From an uncultured Oscillibacter sp. (GTDB lineage: Bacteria > Bacillota > Clostridia > Oscillospirales > Oscillospiraceae), in contig CAJUBX010000040.1 in assembly GCA_910585165.1 (NCBI GenBank), forward strand, positions 1 to 19,854: DNA of 19,854 nt, given 5' to 3'. A model generated the notes under the pieces. That model saw only the letters and a program-made list of their open reading frames with translations. It had not been told where the DNA came from and ran no database searches. Below, in pieces: positions 13,721-19,854 of the stretch. The position numbers and the translations under genes were made by a program. Each line of letters starts with the position of its first letter. Position 1 is the first letter of the stretch.

Positions 13721-14611
13721 TCAGGTTCTGGGCAGGAACAGGGAAAACTTGGCCCCCTTCCCAGGCCGGGAGAAGGCTTTCACATACCCGCCCTGGCCCT
13801 GGGCGATCTGCCGGACCAGATAGAGCCCCACGCCCACGCCCTCCGCGCAGGAGGCCGCCCCGCCCCGGTAGAACCGCTGAAAGAGCTTTTCCAGCTCCTC
13901 CTCCGCCACGCCCGGCCCGGTGTCCGCCACGTCGATGCGGGAGAACAGCTCATAGGACCGGGCGCTGACGGCGACGCAGCCGGAGGGCGTGTATTTCACG
14001 GCGTTGTCGATGAGGTTGCACACCGCCTCCGCCGTCCACTTGGGGTCGAACACCGCCTCCGCCCCGGTGGGCTCCAGGGTCAGCTCCAGGCCCTTTTCCG
14101 CCGCCTTGGGGGCGAACTGGCCCACGGCCTCCTCCAGCATGGGCCCCAGGGGCCCCGGCCGGGGACGGAGGACCAGCACCCCCGCCTCCAGCCGGGAGGT
14201 CTTCACCAGCGATTCAATCAGGGACTGGAGCTTCCGGGCCTGGGAGCCCAGGGCGGCGGTGTACTCCCGGCATTCCGGGGCCTGCTCCTCCAAAAGCTGG
14301 GTGTACAGCAGCACGTTGGCGATGGGGGTTTTCGTCTGGTGGGAGATATCGGCGATGAGGGCTTTGATCTTGTCCTTTTCCTCCTGGAGGTTCCGGGTGG
14401 AGACGGCGGAGGCGCTGAGGTAATGGGCCAGCTTCGTCTCCATGGCGGACAGGAGGCTTTCGTCAAAGACGGCCTCCCGGAACTCTCCCCGGGCGGCCTC
14501 GTCCAGCATCCGGTCCAGCCGTCGGAGGAGCCGCCCCATCCTCCGGCGCTCCCAGAGGGCCAGCGCCGCCAGGGCCAGGACGGCAAGAAGGAGGTATCCC
14601 GTCTGCGTCAT
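13721..14611 (-). CDS. Histidine kinase with a single N-terminal membrane span
   Basis: The protein has 296 aa. One membrane span at about 5-20 is followed directly by a cytoplasmic part, with almost no extracytoplasmic sensor, so it probably senses within the membrane or through a partner. HisKA has H91 in IADISHQTKTPIANV. HATPase_c shows N-box N199/N203 (NLIDNAVKY), G1 D230-TGPG and G2 GVGVGLYLV (258-266), so the catalytic residues are intact. Intramembrane-sensing kinases of this small size often sit beside ABC transporters for peptide antibiotics, but none is visible here. Its partner regulator, three bases upstream, carries an in-frame stop, so the kinase may be orphaned. The ATG at 14611 has only a weak ribosome site (GGGGGCTGAGG). 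Confidence 0.88.
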   Translation of the reverse strand: MTQTGYLLLAVLALAALALWERRRMGRLLRRLDRMLDEAARGEFREAVFDESLLSAMETKLAHYLSASAVSTRNLQEEKDKIKALIADISHQTKTPIANVLLYTQLLEEQAPECREYTAALGSQARKLQSLIESLVKTSRLEAGVLVLRPRPGPLGPMLEEAVGQFAPKAAEKGLELTLEPTGAEAVFDPKWTAEAVCNLIDNAVKYTPSGCVAVSARSYELFSRIDVADTGPGVAEEELEKLFQRFYRGGAASCAEGVGVGLYLVRQIAQGQGGYVKAFSRPGKGAKFSLFLPRT

Positions 14612-14614
14612 GCC

Positions 14615-15304
14615 TCAGCCCCCGTTTTCTCCGCCCGTCCAGGTGTAGCCGACGCCGTAGACGGTTTTCAGATAGCGGGGCTTGGAGGGATTCTCCTCCA
14701 GCTTTCCCCGCAGGCGCTTCACCGTCACGGACAGCGCATTCTCATCCACGTACTCGGCCCCGCCGGTCCAGACCCGGTCCACCAGCAGCTCCCGGGGCAG
14801 GGTTCTTCCCCGGTTTTCCACCAGAACGCGGAGCAGCTTCTGCTCCGTCTTGCTCAGCTCCACCAGCTGCCCGTCCCGGCGGAATTCCATGCGTTCAAAG
14901 TCAAAGGAGAACCCGCCCAGAACCAGGGGCCCGGCCTGGCCCCCATCCCGGCGGAGCTAGGCATTGACCCGGGCCCGGAGCACCGCCAGGGAAAAGGGCT
15001 TGGTGACATAATCGTCGGCCCCGGACTCCAGGCCTGCCACGATGTCCGTCTCTATGTCGTTGGCGGTCAGCAGGATGACGGGGGTCCTGCCGCCTCCCTC
15101 CCGGAGCCGCCGGAGAAAGTCCAGCCCGTTCCCGTCAGGGAGGTTCACGTCCAGCACCAGAAGGTCGAAGTCCCCCGCCTCCAGGGCGGACCGGACGGCG
15201 GAGAGGGTCCGGCACAGCAACGGCTCCGCCTCCGGGCTCCGCAGGGCCAGGCACAGCCCGTCCCCCAGGGCCCGGTCGTCCTCCACAATTAAAATCCGTT
15301 TCAT
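14615..15304 (-). pseudogene. OmpR-family response regulator split by an in-frame amber codon
   Basis: Read through, the frame would give 229 residues, the normal length. Codons 1-115 form a complete receiver domain: E8/D9/D10 (IVEDD), phospho-acceptor D52 (VLDVNLP), T80 (LLTANDIE), K102 (YVTKPFS). Codon 116 is TAG (minus strand, 14959-14957). The same frame continues without further stops through a complete winged-helix domain (LSKTEQKLLRVLVENRG, SVTVKRLRGKLEENP, KTVYGVGYTW) to TGA at 14617-14615. A single change CAG to TAG would explain it. The next in-frame ATG (14890) has no visible ribosome site. The start overlaps the prfC stop codon (ATGA). A receiver-only protein, readthrough or a sequencing error remain possible. 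Confidence 0.85.
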
Positions 15305-16884
15305 GAAACCGACAAAGCGTCCTCCAGCACCAGGCCGGGATTGTGCTTGGTCAAAAAGTCCACGGACCATTCGCCGCCGAAGGCCACCAGCAGCCGATCC
15401 TTAAAATCCTCCAGCACCGCCGCGCCGGTGCACAGCACCAGCTCGCCGGGCTTGCAGGGGCACTTCGCAATCAGCCGCAGATGGTCGTAGGGCAGGCCCT
15501 CCATATACAGCTCCACGCCGTACTCCGCCTTCATGCGGTACTGGAACACGTCGAACTGCAAGGTGCCCACCACGCCCACCACGACCTCCTCCATGCCGCC
15601 GCCGGGGCGCTTGAAAATCTGAATGGCGCCCTCCTGGGCAATCTGCTCCGTGCCCTTGATGAACTGCTTGCGCTTCATGGTATCCTTGGGGGCCACCCGC
15701 ATGAAGTGCTCCGGCTCGAAGGTGGGGATGCCCGCGTAGCGGAATTTCTTCCCCGGCACGGTGACGGTGTCGCCGATGGAGAAGATGCCGGGGTCAAAAA
15801 CGCCGATGATGTCCCCGGCGTAGGCCACGTCCACAATTTCCCGCTCCGCCGCCATCATCTGCTGGGGCTGGCTCAGGCGCATTTTCTTGCCGGACTGGAC
15901 GTGGAAATACTCCGCGTCCCGCTGGAAGCGGCCGGAGCAGATGCGCAGAAAGGCCAGCCGGTCCCGGTGGGCCTTGTTCATGTTGGCCTGAATCTTGAAG
16001 ACAAAGGCGGAGAAGTCCGGGGAGAAGGGGTCGATTTCCTCCTCCCCCGCCATGCGGCTCAGGGGGGCGGTGGTCATGCGGAGGAATTCCTTCAAGAAGG
16101 GCTCCACACCGAAGTTGGTCAGGGCGGAGCCGAAAAAGACGGGGGAGAGGGTTCCGTTCCGGACGGCCTCCAGATCGAACTCCCGGCCCGCGCCCAAAAG
16201 CTCCACCTCCTCCTGGAGCTGCCGCCAGCGGCTTTCGCCGATCCATCCTCCCACCGCCGGGTCGTTCAGGTCCGCCTCGGTGGCCTCGGCCTTTTTGGCG
16301 TGGCCCTCGCCGGAGAAAAAGAGGATGCGGCCCGCCTCCCGGTCGTAGACCCCCTGAAACTCCCTGCCGGAGCCGATGGGCCAGTTGACGGGATAGGTGT
16401 CGATGCCCAGCTCCGCCTCCACCTCGCCGCAGAGCTCCAGCGGGTCCCGGCTCTCCCGGTCCATCTTGTTGATGAAGGTGAAGATGGGGATGTGCCGCAG
16501 GGCGCAGACCCGGAAGAGCTTCCGCGTCTGGGGCTCCACGCCCTTGGCGGCGTCGATGACCATGACGGCGCTGTCCGCCGCCATCAGGGTGCGGTAGGTG
16601 TCCTCGGAGAAATCCTGGTGCCCCGGGGTGTCCAGAATGTTGACGCAGTATCCGTCGTGCTGGAACTGCATAACGGAGGAGGTGACGGAGATGCCCCGCT
16701 GCTTTTCAATCTCCATCCAGTCGGAGGTGGCGGCGCGGGCCCGTTTGCCCTTGACCTCGCCGGCCTGGGCGATGGCCCCGCCGTAGAGCAGGAGTTTTTC
16801 CGTAAGGGTGGTTTTGCCCGCGTCGGGGTGGGAGATGATGGCGAAGGTCCGTCTCCGGGCGATTTCGTCTTTCAAAGCGGCCAT
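15301..16884 (-). CDS. prfC: Peptide chain release factor 3, GTPase
   Basis: The protein has 527 aa, full length for RF3, the translational GTPase that removes RF1/RF2 from the ribosome after peptide release. G1 SHPDAGKTT (18-26), G2 RGISVTSS (63-70), G3 DTPGH (85-89) and G4 NKMD (139-142) are all present. The early KGKRARAATSDWMEIEKQRG distinguishes RF3 from EF-G. Domain 2 and the RF3 C-terminal domain (KRPGGGMEEVVVGVVGTLQFDVFQYRMKAEYGV) follow. AGGAGG lies six bases upstream of the ATG. It starts 67 bases after the NAPRTase stop codon, where a poor promoter-like element exists on the minus strand; read-through from NAPRTase is possible. Its stop codon overlaps the start of the split response regulator. 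Confidence 0.96.
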   Translation of the reverse strand: MAALKDEIARRRTFAIISHPDAGKTTLTEKLLLYGGAIAQAGEVKGKRARAATSDWMEIEKQRGISVTSSVMQFQHDGYCVNILDTPGHQDFSEDTYRTLMAADSAVMVIDAAKGVEPQTRKLFRVCALRHIPIFTFINKMDRESRDPLELCGEVEAELGIDTYPVNWPIGSGREFQGVYDREAGRILFFSGEGHAKKAEATEADLNDPAVGGWIGESRWRQLQEEVELLGAGREFDLEAVRNGTLSPVFFGSALTNFGVEPFLKEFLRMTTAPLSRMAGEEEIDPFSPDFSAFVFKIQANMNKAHRDRLAFLRICSGRFQRDAEYFHVQSGKKMRLSQPQQMMAAEREIVDVAYAGDIIGVFDPGIFSIGDTVTVPGKKFRYAGIPTFEPEHFMRVAPKDTMKRKQFIKGTEQIAQEGAIQIFKRPGGGMEEVVVGVVGTLQFDVFQYRMKAEYGVELYMEGLPYDHLRLIAKCPCKPGELVLCTGAAVLEDFKDRLLVAFGGEWSVDFLTKHNPGLVLEDALSVS

Positions 16885-16951
16885 GCTGAGCCTCCTGGTT
16901 TTTTAGATGATGAGATAGCTGTCTGCAAATCCGGGCAGGGGCCAAATTCCC

Positions 16952-18400
16952 TTACTCGCTCTGGCACAGAAGACCCTGCTTGATGTCCCACAGCCGCTGG
17001 CTGAGGTCCACATAGTACGTGTGGGGGTTCTCAAACCGCTTGACCTCATCCCACAGGGTTTCCACCTGCTCCTCGCAGTACGCCCGAATCTCCTGGAGGG
17101 CGGGACGCTTATATACCAGCTTCCCGCCCTGGAAGACGGGGACCTGAAGGGGCTTTGCCGTGTAATTGGTGTAGGTCTTCCGCTTCCAGGTGGCCCTGGG
17201 GTCGAAGAGCTCCAGGCTCCGGGTCTCGTCTATCTTCTCGTCCCATACGGCGATATAGTCCGCCTCGGCCTTGCCGGTGGCCGTGTCAAAGATACGGTAG
17301 ACCTTTTTGAAGTGGGGATTTGTAATCTTGTCCACGTTCTCGCTGACCTTGATCTTGGGAACCACCTTTCCGGTCCCGTCCTCCACGGCCACCAGCTTGT
17401 ACACCCCGCCGAAAACCGGCTGGCTGCTGGCGGTAATCATCCGCTCACCCACACCGAACAGGTCGATCTGGGCTCCCTGAATCAGCAGGTCCCGGATGAT
17501 ATACTCATCCAAGGAGTTGGAGGCGGAAATCCGGCACTCCGTCCAGCCCGCGTCGTCCAGCATCTTCCGGGCCTTCCGGGTGAGATAGGCGATGTCGCCG
17601 GAGTCCAGGCGGATGCCGCATTGCTTGATGCCCAGCGGCTTGAGTACGGCGTCAAACGCCCGGATGGCGTCGGGCACGCCGGATTTCAGGGTGTTGTAGG
17701 TGTCCACCAGAAGGGTGGCGTTGTGGGGATAGAGCTTGCAGTAAGTCTCGAAGGCCTCGTACTGGGTGTCGAACATCTGGACCCAGGCGTGGGCCATGGT
17801 GCCCCCGGCGGGGACGCCGTAGAGCTGGTCGGAGATGGTGCAGGCCGTCCCGGCGCAGCCGCCGATGTAGGCCGCCCGGGCCCCGGTGATGGCCCCGTCG
17901 GTGCCCTGGGCCCGGCGGGAGCCGAACTCCAGCACCGTCCGCCCCTGGGCCGCCCGGACGATGCGGTTGGCCTTGGTGGCGATGAGGCTCTGGTGGTTGA
18001 CGGCCAGCAGGGTGAAGGTCTCGATAAGCTGGGCCTGGATGGCCGGGGCCCGGACCGTCACAACGGGCTCCTGGGGAAAGATGGGCGTTCCCTCCGGGAT
18101 GGCCCAGATGTCGCCGGTGAAGCGGAAGTCCTTCAGATAGGCCAGGAATTCCTCGGAGAACAGGTTCCGGCCCCGGAGGTATTCGATGTCCGCCTCGTCG
18201 AAGTGCAAATCCAGAATATAGTCGATCAGCTGGTCCAGGCCCGCGCAGATGGCAAACCCTCCCTTATCCGGCACGTCCCGGAAGAACACGTCGAAGTAGG
18301 TCATCCGGTCCTGGAAGCCCGCCTGGAAATAGCCGTTGCCCATGGTCAGCTCGTAAAAGTCGCAGAGCATGGTCATGTTCAGCTTTTGTTCAATGTGCAT
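16952..18400 (-). CDS. pncB: Nicotinate phosphoribosyltransferase
   Basis: The protein has 482 aa. It converts nicotinate, PRPP and ATP to nicotinate mononucleotide in the Preiss-Handler NAD salvage route. Diagnostic blocks are MLCDFYELTMGNGYF at the N-terminus, VLEFGSRRAQGTDGA (156-170), GGTMAHAWVQMF with H204 as the probable phosphorylated histidine, LLVDTYNT, RLDSGDIAYL and SNSLDEYII. It is of the longer NAPRTase clade with a C-terminal extension, common in Firmicutes. I chose the ATG at 18400-18398, which has AGAGGGTG about nine bases upstream; a GTG 12 bases earlier sits directly on the ribosome site. It is transcribed from its own promoter, divergent from the dehydrogenase gene. Confidence 0.95.
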   Translation of the reverse strand: MHIEQKLNMTMLCDFYELTMGNGYFQAGFQDRMTYFDVFFRDVPDKGGFAICAGLDQLIDYILDLHFDEADIEYLRGRNLFSEEFLAYLKDFRFTGDIWAIPEGTPIFPQEPVVTVRAPAIQAQLIETFTLLAVNHQSLIATKANRIVRAAQGRTVLEFGSRRAQGTDGAITGARAAYIGGCAGTACTISDQLYGVPAGGTMAHAWVQMFDTQYEAFETYCKLYPHNATLLVDTYNTLKSGVPDAIRAFDAVLKPLGIKQCGIRLDSGDIAYLTRKARKMLDDAGWTECRISASNSLDEYIIRDLLIQGAQIDLFGVGERMITASSQPVFGGVYKLVAVEDGTGKVVPKIKVSENVDKITNPHFKKVYRIFDTATGKAEADYIAVWDEKIDETRSLELFDPRATWKRKTYTNYTAKPLQVPVFQGGKLVYKRPALQEIRAYCEEQVETLWDEVKRFENPHTYYVDLSQRLWDIKQGLLCQSE

Positions 18401-18435
18401 GGTGGGGAACACCCTCTTTTCAATTTGTTCCCTTG

Positions 18436-18464
18436 ATTATAAGCAAAGCGGTGGGAAAATGCAA
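18436..18464 (-). promoter_or_regulatory. Sigma-A promoter of pncB
   Basis: On the minus strand TTGCAT (18464-18459), a 17-base spacer and a perfect TATAAT (18441-18436). The start near 18429 gives a leader of about 30 bases. Its -35 lies 35 bases from that of the divergent dehydrogenase promoter. Confidence 0.75.
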
Positions 18465-18499
18465 TCTCTTTCTCGGGAAAAATCCACGAAAAATGATTC

Positions 18500-18528
18500 T
18501 TGCAATTCCCGAAGATGCCTGTTATACT
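18500..18528 (+). promoter_or_regulatory. Sigma-A promoter of the dehydrogenase / malic enzyme genes
   Basis: TTGCAA (18500-18505), a 17-base spacer, TATACT (18523-18528). The start near 18535 leaves a leader of about 133 bases before the ATG at 18668. Confidence 0.72.
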
Positions 18529-18538
18529 TAAAACGCTG

Positions 18539-18633
18539 ACGCCGGTTCGAGGATAAACGGCGTATGCGGTTACGAGTGCGGCAGCTGCCCGGCAGGGTGC
18601 GGCTGCGGCGCTCTCTTTCCATGCATGAGCGCC
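18539..18633 (+). promoter_or_regulatory. Structured 5' leader with three successive hairpins
   Basis: Between the promoter and the dehydrogenase start are ACGCCG/CGGCGT (18539-18563), a GC-rich stem GCAGC/GCTGC with an inner GCCC/GGGT (18581-18606), and GGCGCTC/GAGCGCC with a 13-base loop (18607-18633). The last is followed by an A-rich stretch and the GGAGAGG ribosome site rather than a T-run, so it is not a classical terminator. I do not recognise a known riboswitch class. The folding is read by eye. Confidence 0.45.
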
Positions 18634-18667
18634 TCTAAAATTAAAAAAAGGAGAGGAAACCGGAACC

Positions 18668-19783
18668 ATGGAAACAAGGCCTTACGTATCCTGGGACCTG
18701 ATGAACCGCTTTCTCATCGACGCCTTCAAGGGCTACGGCGTTCCCGAGGACGACGCGAAAATCTGCGCCGACGTTCTGCTGGAGTCCGACCGCCGGGGCA
18801 TCGAGAGCCACGGCTGCAACCGCTTCAAGCCCATTTACATTGACCGGATTGTCAACGGGACCCTGCTCCCGGTGACCAGAATGGACATCGTAAAGGACAC
18901 CCCCACCACCGTGGTGATGAACGCCAATAACGGCATGGGCATGGTGGCCAGCTATCACATGATGGAAATGCTGATTGAGAAGGCCAGGAAGTACGGCATG
19001 GCCGGAGGCACCATTTTCAACTCCACCCACTACGGCATCGCGGGCTACTGGACCACCATGGCCGAGAAGGCCGGGATGGTCGGCATCACCGGAACCAACG
19101 CCCGGCCCTCCGTGGCCCCCACCTGGGGCGTGGAGCCCATGATGGGCACCAATCCCCTGACCTTTACCATGCCCACCGACGAGGAGTTCCCCTTCAATTT
19201 CGACTGCGCCACCTCCATTGTGCAAAACGGCAAGATCGAGTTTTACGAGCGCCAGGGCAGGCCCACGCCGGAGGGGCTGGTGGTTACCAGGGACGGCGGC
19301 ACGATGACCGATTCCGGGCAGATTTTAAAAGAGATGCGGAACGGGAACTGCGCCCTTCTCTCCATCGGCGGCCCGGGGGAGGCCTCCGGCGGCTATAAGG
19401 GCTACGGCTTTACCACCATTGTGGAAATTCTCTCCGCCGCCCTGGCCGGAGGACCCTTCATGAAGGCCCTCAGCGGCAAGGCGCCTGACGGAAGCAATCA
19501 GTTCTACCGCCTGGGCCACTTCTTCTTCGTCATCAATCCGGAGTTCTTCATGGGCCTGGACACCTTTAAAAAGACCGCCGGGGACATCTGCCGCGGTCTG
19601 CGGGCCTCAAAGAAGGCCCCCGGCGCGGAGCGCATCTACACCGCCGGGGAGAAGGAATGGCTGGCCTGGCAGGAGCGCAGGGATAAGGGCGTGCCCGTGG
19701 GCGAGGCCATTCAAAAGGAGATCCTCGAGGTCCGGGATAAGCTGAACCTGCCCTATCACTTCCCCTTTGAGGATCAGAACTAA
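18668..19783 (+). CDS. Malate/L-lactate-type (Ldh2 family) NAD(P)-dependent dehydrogenase
   Basis: The protein has 371 aa and matches the Ldh/malate dehydrogenase type 2 family (PF02615), soluble NAD(P)-dependent 2-hydroxyacid oxidoreductases unrelated to classical Rossmann LDH/MDH. Motifs are IESHGCNRF with H48, NSTHYGIAGYW with H121, GTNARPSVAPTWG, MGTNPLTF, FDCATS with D179, and GGYKGYGFTTIVEILSAALAGG in the C-terminal part. Family members use malate, L-lactate, sulfolactate, ureidoglycolate or cyclic imines. The next gene looks like malic enzyme, which favours malate/oxaloacetate here, but substrate is inferred from context only. GGAGAGG lies upstream of the ATG. It has its own promoter and a structured leader. 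Confidence 0.9.
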   Translation: METRPYVSWDLMNRFLIDAFKGYGVPEDDAKICADVLLESDRRGIESHGCNRFKPIYIDRIVNGTLLPVTRMDIVKDTPTTVVMNANNGMGMVASYHMMEMLIEKARKYGMAGGTIFNSTHYGIAGYWTTMAEKAGMVGITGTNARPSVAPTWGVEPMMGTNPLTFTMPTDEEFPFNFDCATSIVQNGKIEFYERQGRPTPEGLVVTRDGGTMTDSGQILKEMRNGNCALLSIGGPGEASGGYKGYGFTTIVEILSAALAGGPFMKALSGKAPDGSNQFYRLGHFFFVINPEFFMGLDTFKKTAGDICRGLRASKKAPGAERIYTAGEKEWLAWQERRDKGVPVGEAIQKEILEVRDKLNLPYHFPFEDQN

Positions 19784-19800
19784 ACAGGAGGAACCGTATT

Positions 19801-19854
19801 ATGGATTACGCGAAGGAATCTCTCCGGCTCCATGGGGAGTGGAAGGGAAAAATT
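19801..19854 (+). CDS. Probable malic enzyme, first 18 codons only
   Basis: The ATG at 19801 is preceded by AGGAGG with nine-base spacing and lies 17 bases after the dehydrogenase stop codon, so it is in the same operon. The visible MDYAKESLRLHGEWKGKI resembles the N-terminus of bacterial NAD(P)-dependent malic enzymes (typically ...ALELHxxxKGKIE...), which convert malate to pyruvate and CO2. Only 18 residues are available, so the name rests on the short match and the neighbour. Confidence 0.65.
   Translation, partial: MDYAKESLRLHGEWKGKI

Noticed and set aside
14615..14890. Separate small gene for the DNA-binding half of the split regulator, starting at the ATG at 14890
   Set aside because: No ribosome site precedes this ATG and it would begin inside the first strand of the winged-helix domain, so it was treated as part of the split gene.
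16885..16951. Possible promoter for prfC (TTGCAG, 17 bases, TAAAAA on the minus strand)
   Set aside because: The -10 is poor and the gap is short; read-through from pncB is as likely. Not listed as a feature.
18529..18650. A plus-strand frame in the dehydrogenase leader reads as a cysteine-rich peptide (CGYECGSCPAGCGCG)
   Set aside because: There is no ATG, GTG or TTG start with a ribosome site before the cysteines in that frame, a stop lies just upstream, and the same bases form GC-rich stems. Probably chance.
1..19854. tRNA, rRNA, CRISPR array, insertion sequence, phage genes or replication origin
   Set aside because: None of the expected signatures (repeat-spacer pattern, transposase motifs, terminal inverted repeats, tRNA cloverleaf arms, DnaA-box clusters) was seen on reading both strands.

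Overview
The window is GC-rich with dense coding on both strands. It carries the sporulation gene spoIID, strong Shine-Dalgarno sites and sigma-A-like promoters. Together with protein sequences typical of clostridial families (TIGR04076, ThrE/DUF1212 split exporter, bacterial acyl-ACP thioesterase, copper-amine-oxidase stalk domain), this suggests a spore-forming, high-GC member of the Clostridia, most likely an Oscillospiraceae-type gut anaerobe (Flavonifractor/Lawsonibacter/Oscillibacter relatives). The genus is an inference. No tRNA, rRNA, CRISPR array, insertion sequence or phage gene is visible, and no gap without a gene exceeds about 260 bases.

Left part (1-3540): on the minus strand an aspartate-aminotransferase-type (class Ic) PLP enzyme is followed, with a 4-base stop/start overlap, by a radical SAM gene cut by the window edge. 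Divergent from it is spoIID, which has a well-formed sigma-E-type promoter; the aminotransferase has a sigma-A promoter facing the other way. A convergent TIGR04076 gene follows, with its own sigma-A promoter.

Envelope block (3687-8545, plus strand): an exported stalk-domain protein whose C-terminal half looks like a polysaccharide deacetylase that has lost its active site; an OmpR-family response regulator and its histidine kinase (ATGA overlap); and a membrane-anchored HtrA-type protease whose cytoplasmic tail carries three copies of an E-(I/V)-V-E-x-Y-R-x-P motif. A perfect 12-bp hairpin closes the block. The arrangement reads as an envelope-stress sensing and protease module.

Middle (8547-12426): exodeoxyribonuclease III on the minus strand, with a -35 box abutting that of a plus-strand run coding for a SUFU-domain protein, the two halves of a threonine/serine exporter (ThrE), and an acyl-ACP thioesterase. 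This run ends at a strong 14-bp terminator shared with the convergent trmD.

Translation block (12428-18464, minus strand, read right to left): nicotinate phosphoribosyltransferase, then release factor 3 (prfC), then a two-component pair, then rimM and trmD. The response regulator of the pair overlaps prfC by 4 bases and is split by an in-frame amber codon between its receiver and DNA-binding domains, with both halves otherwise intact. This is either a fresh nonsense mutation, a sequencing error, or (more speculatively) a readthrough site next to the gene for a release-factor recycling GTPase.

Right end (18500-19854, plus strand): a divergent promoter, a structured leader of about 130 bases, a malate/L-lactate-type NAD(P)-dependent dehydrogenase, and the first 18 codons of what looks like malic enzyme. 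The last two probably form a malate operon.
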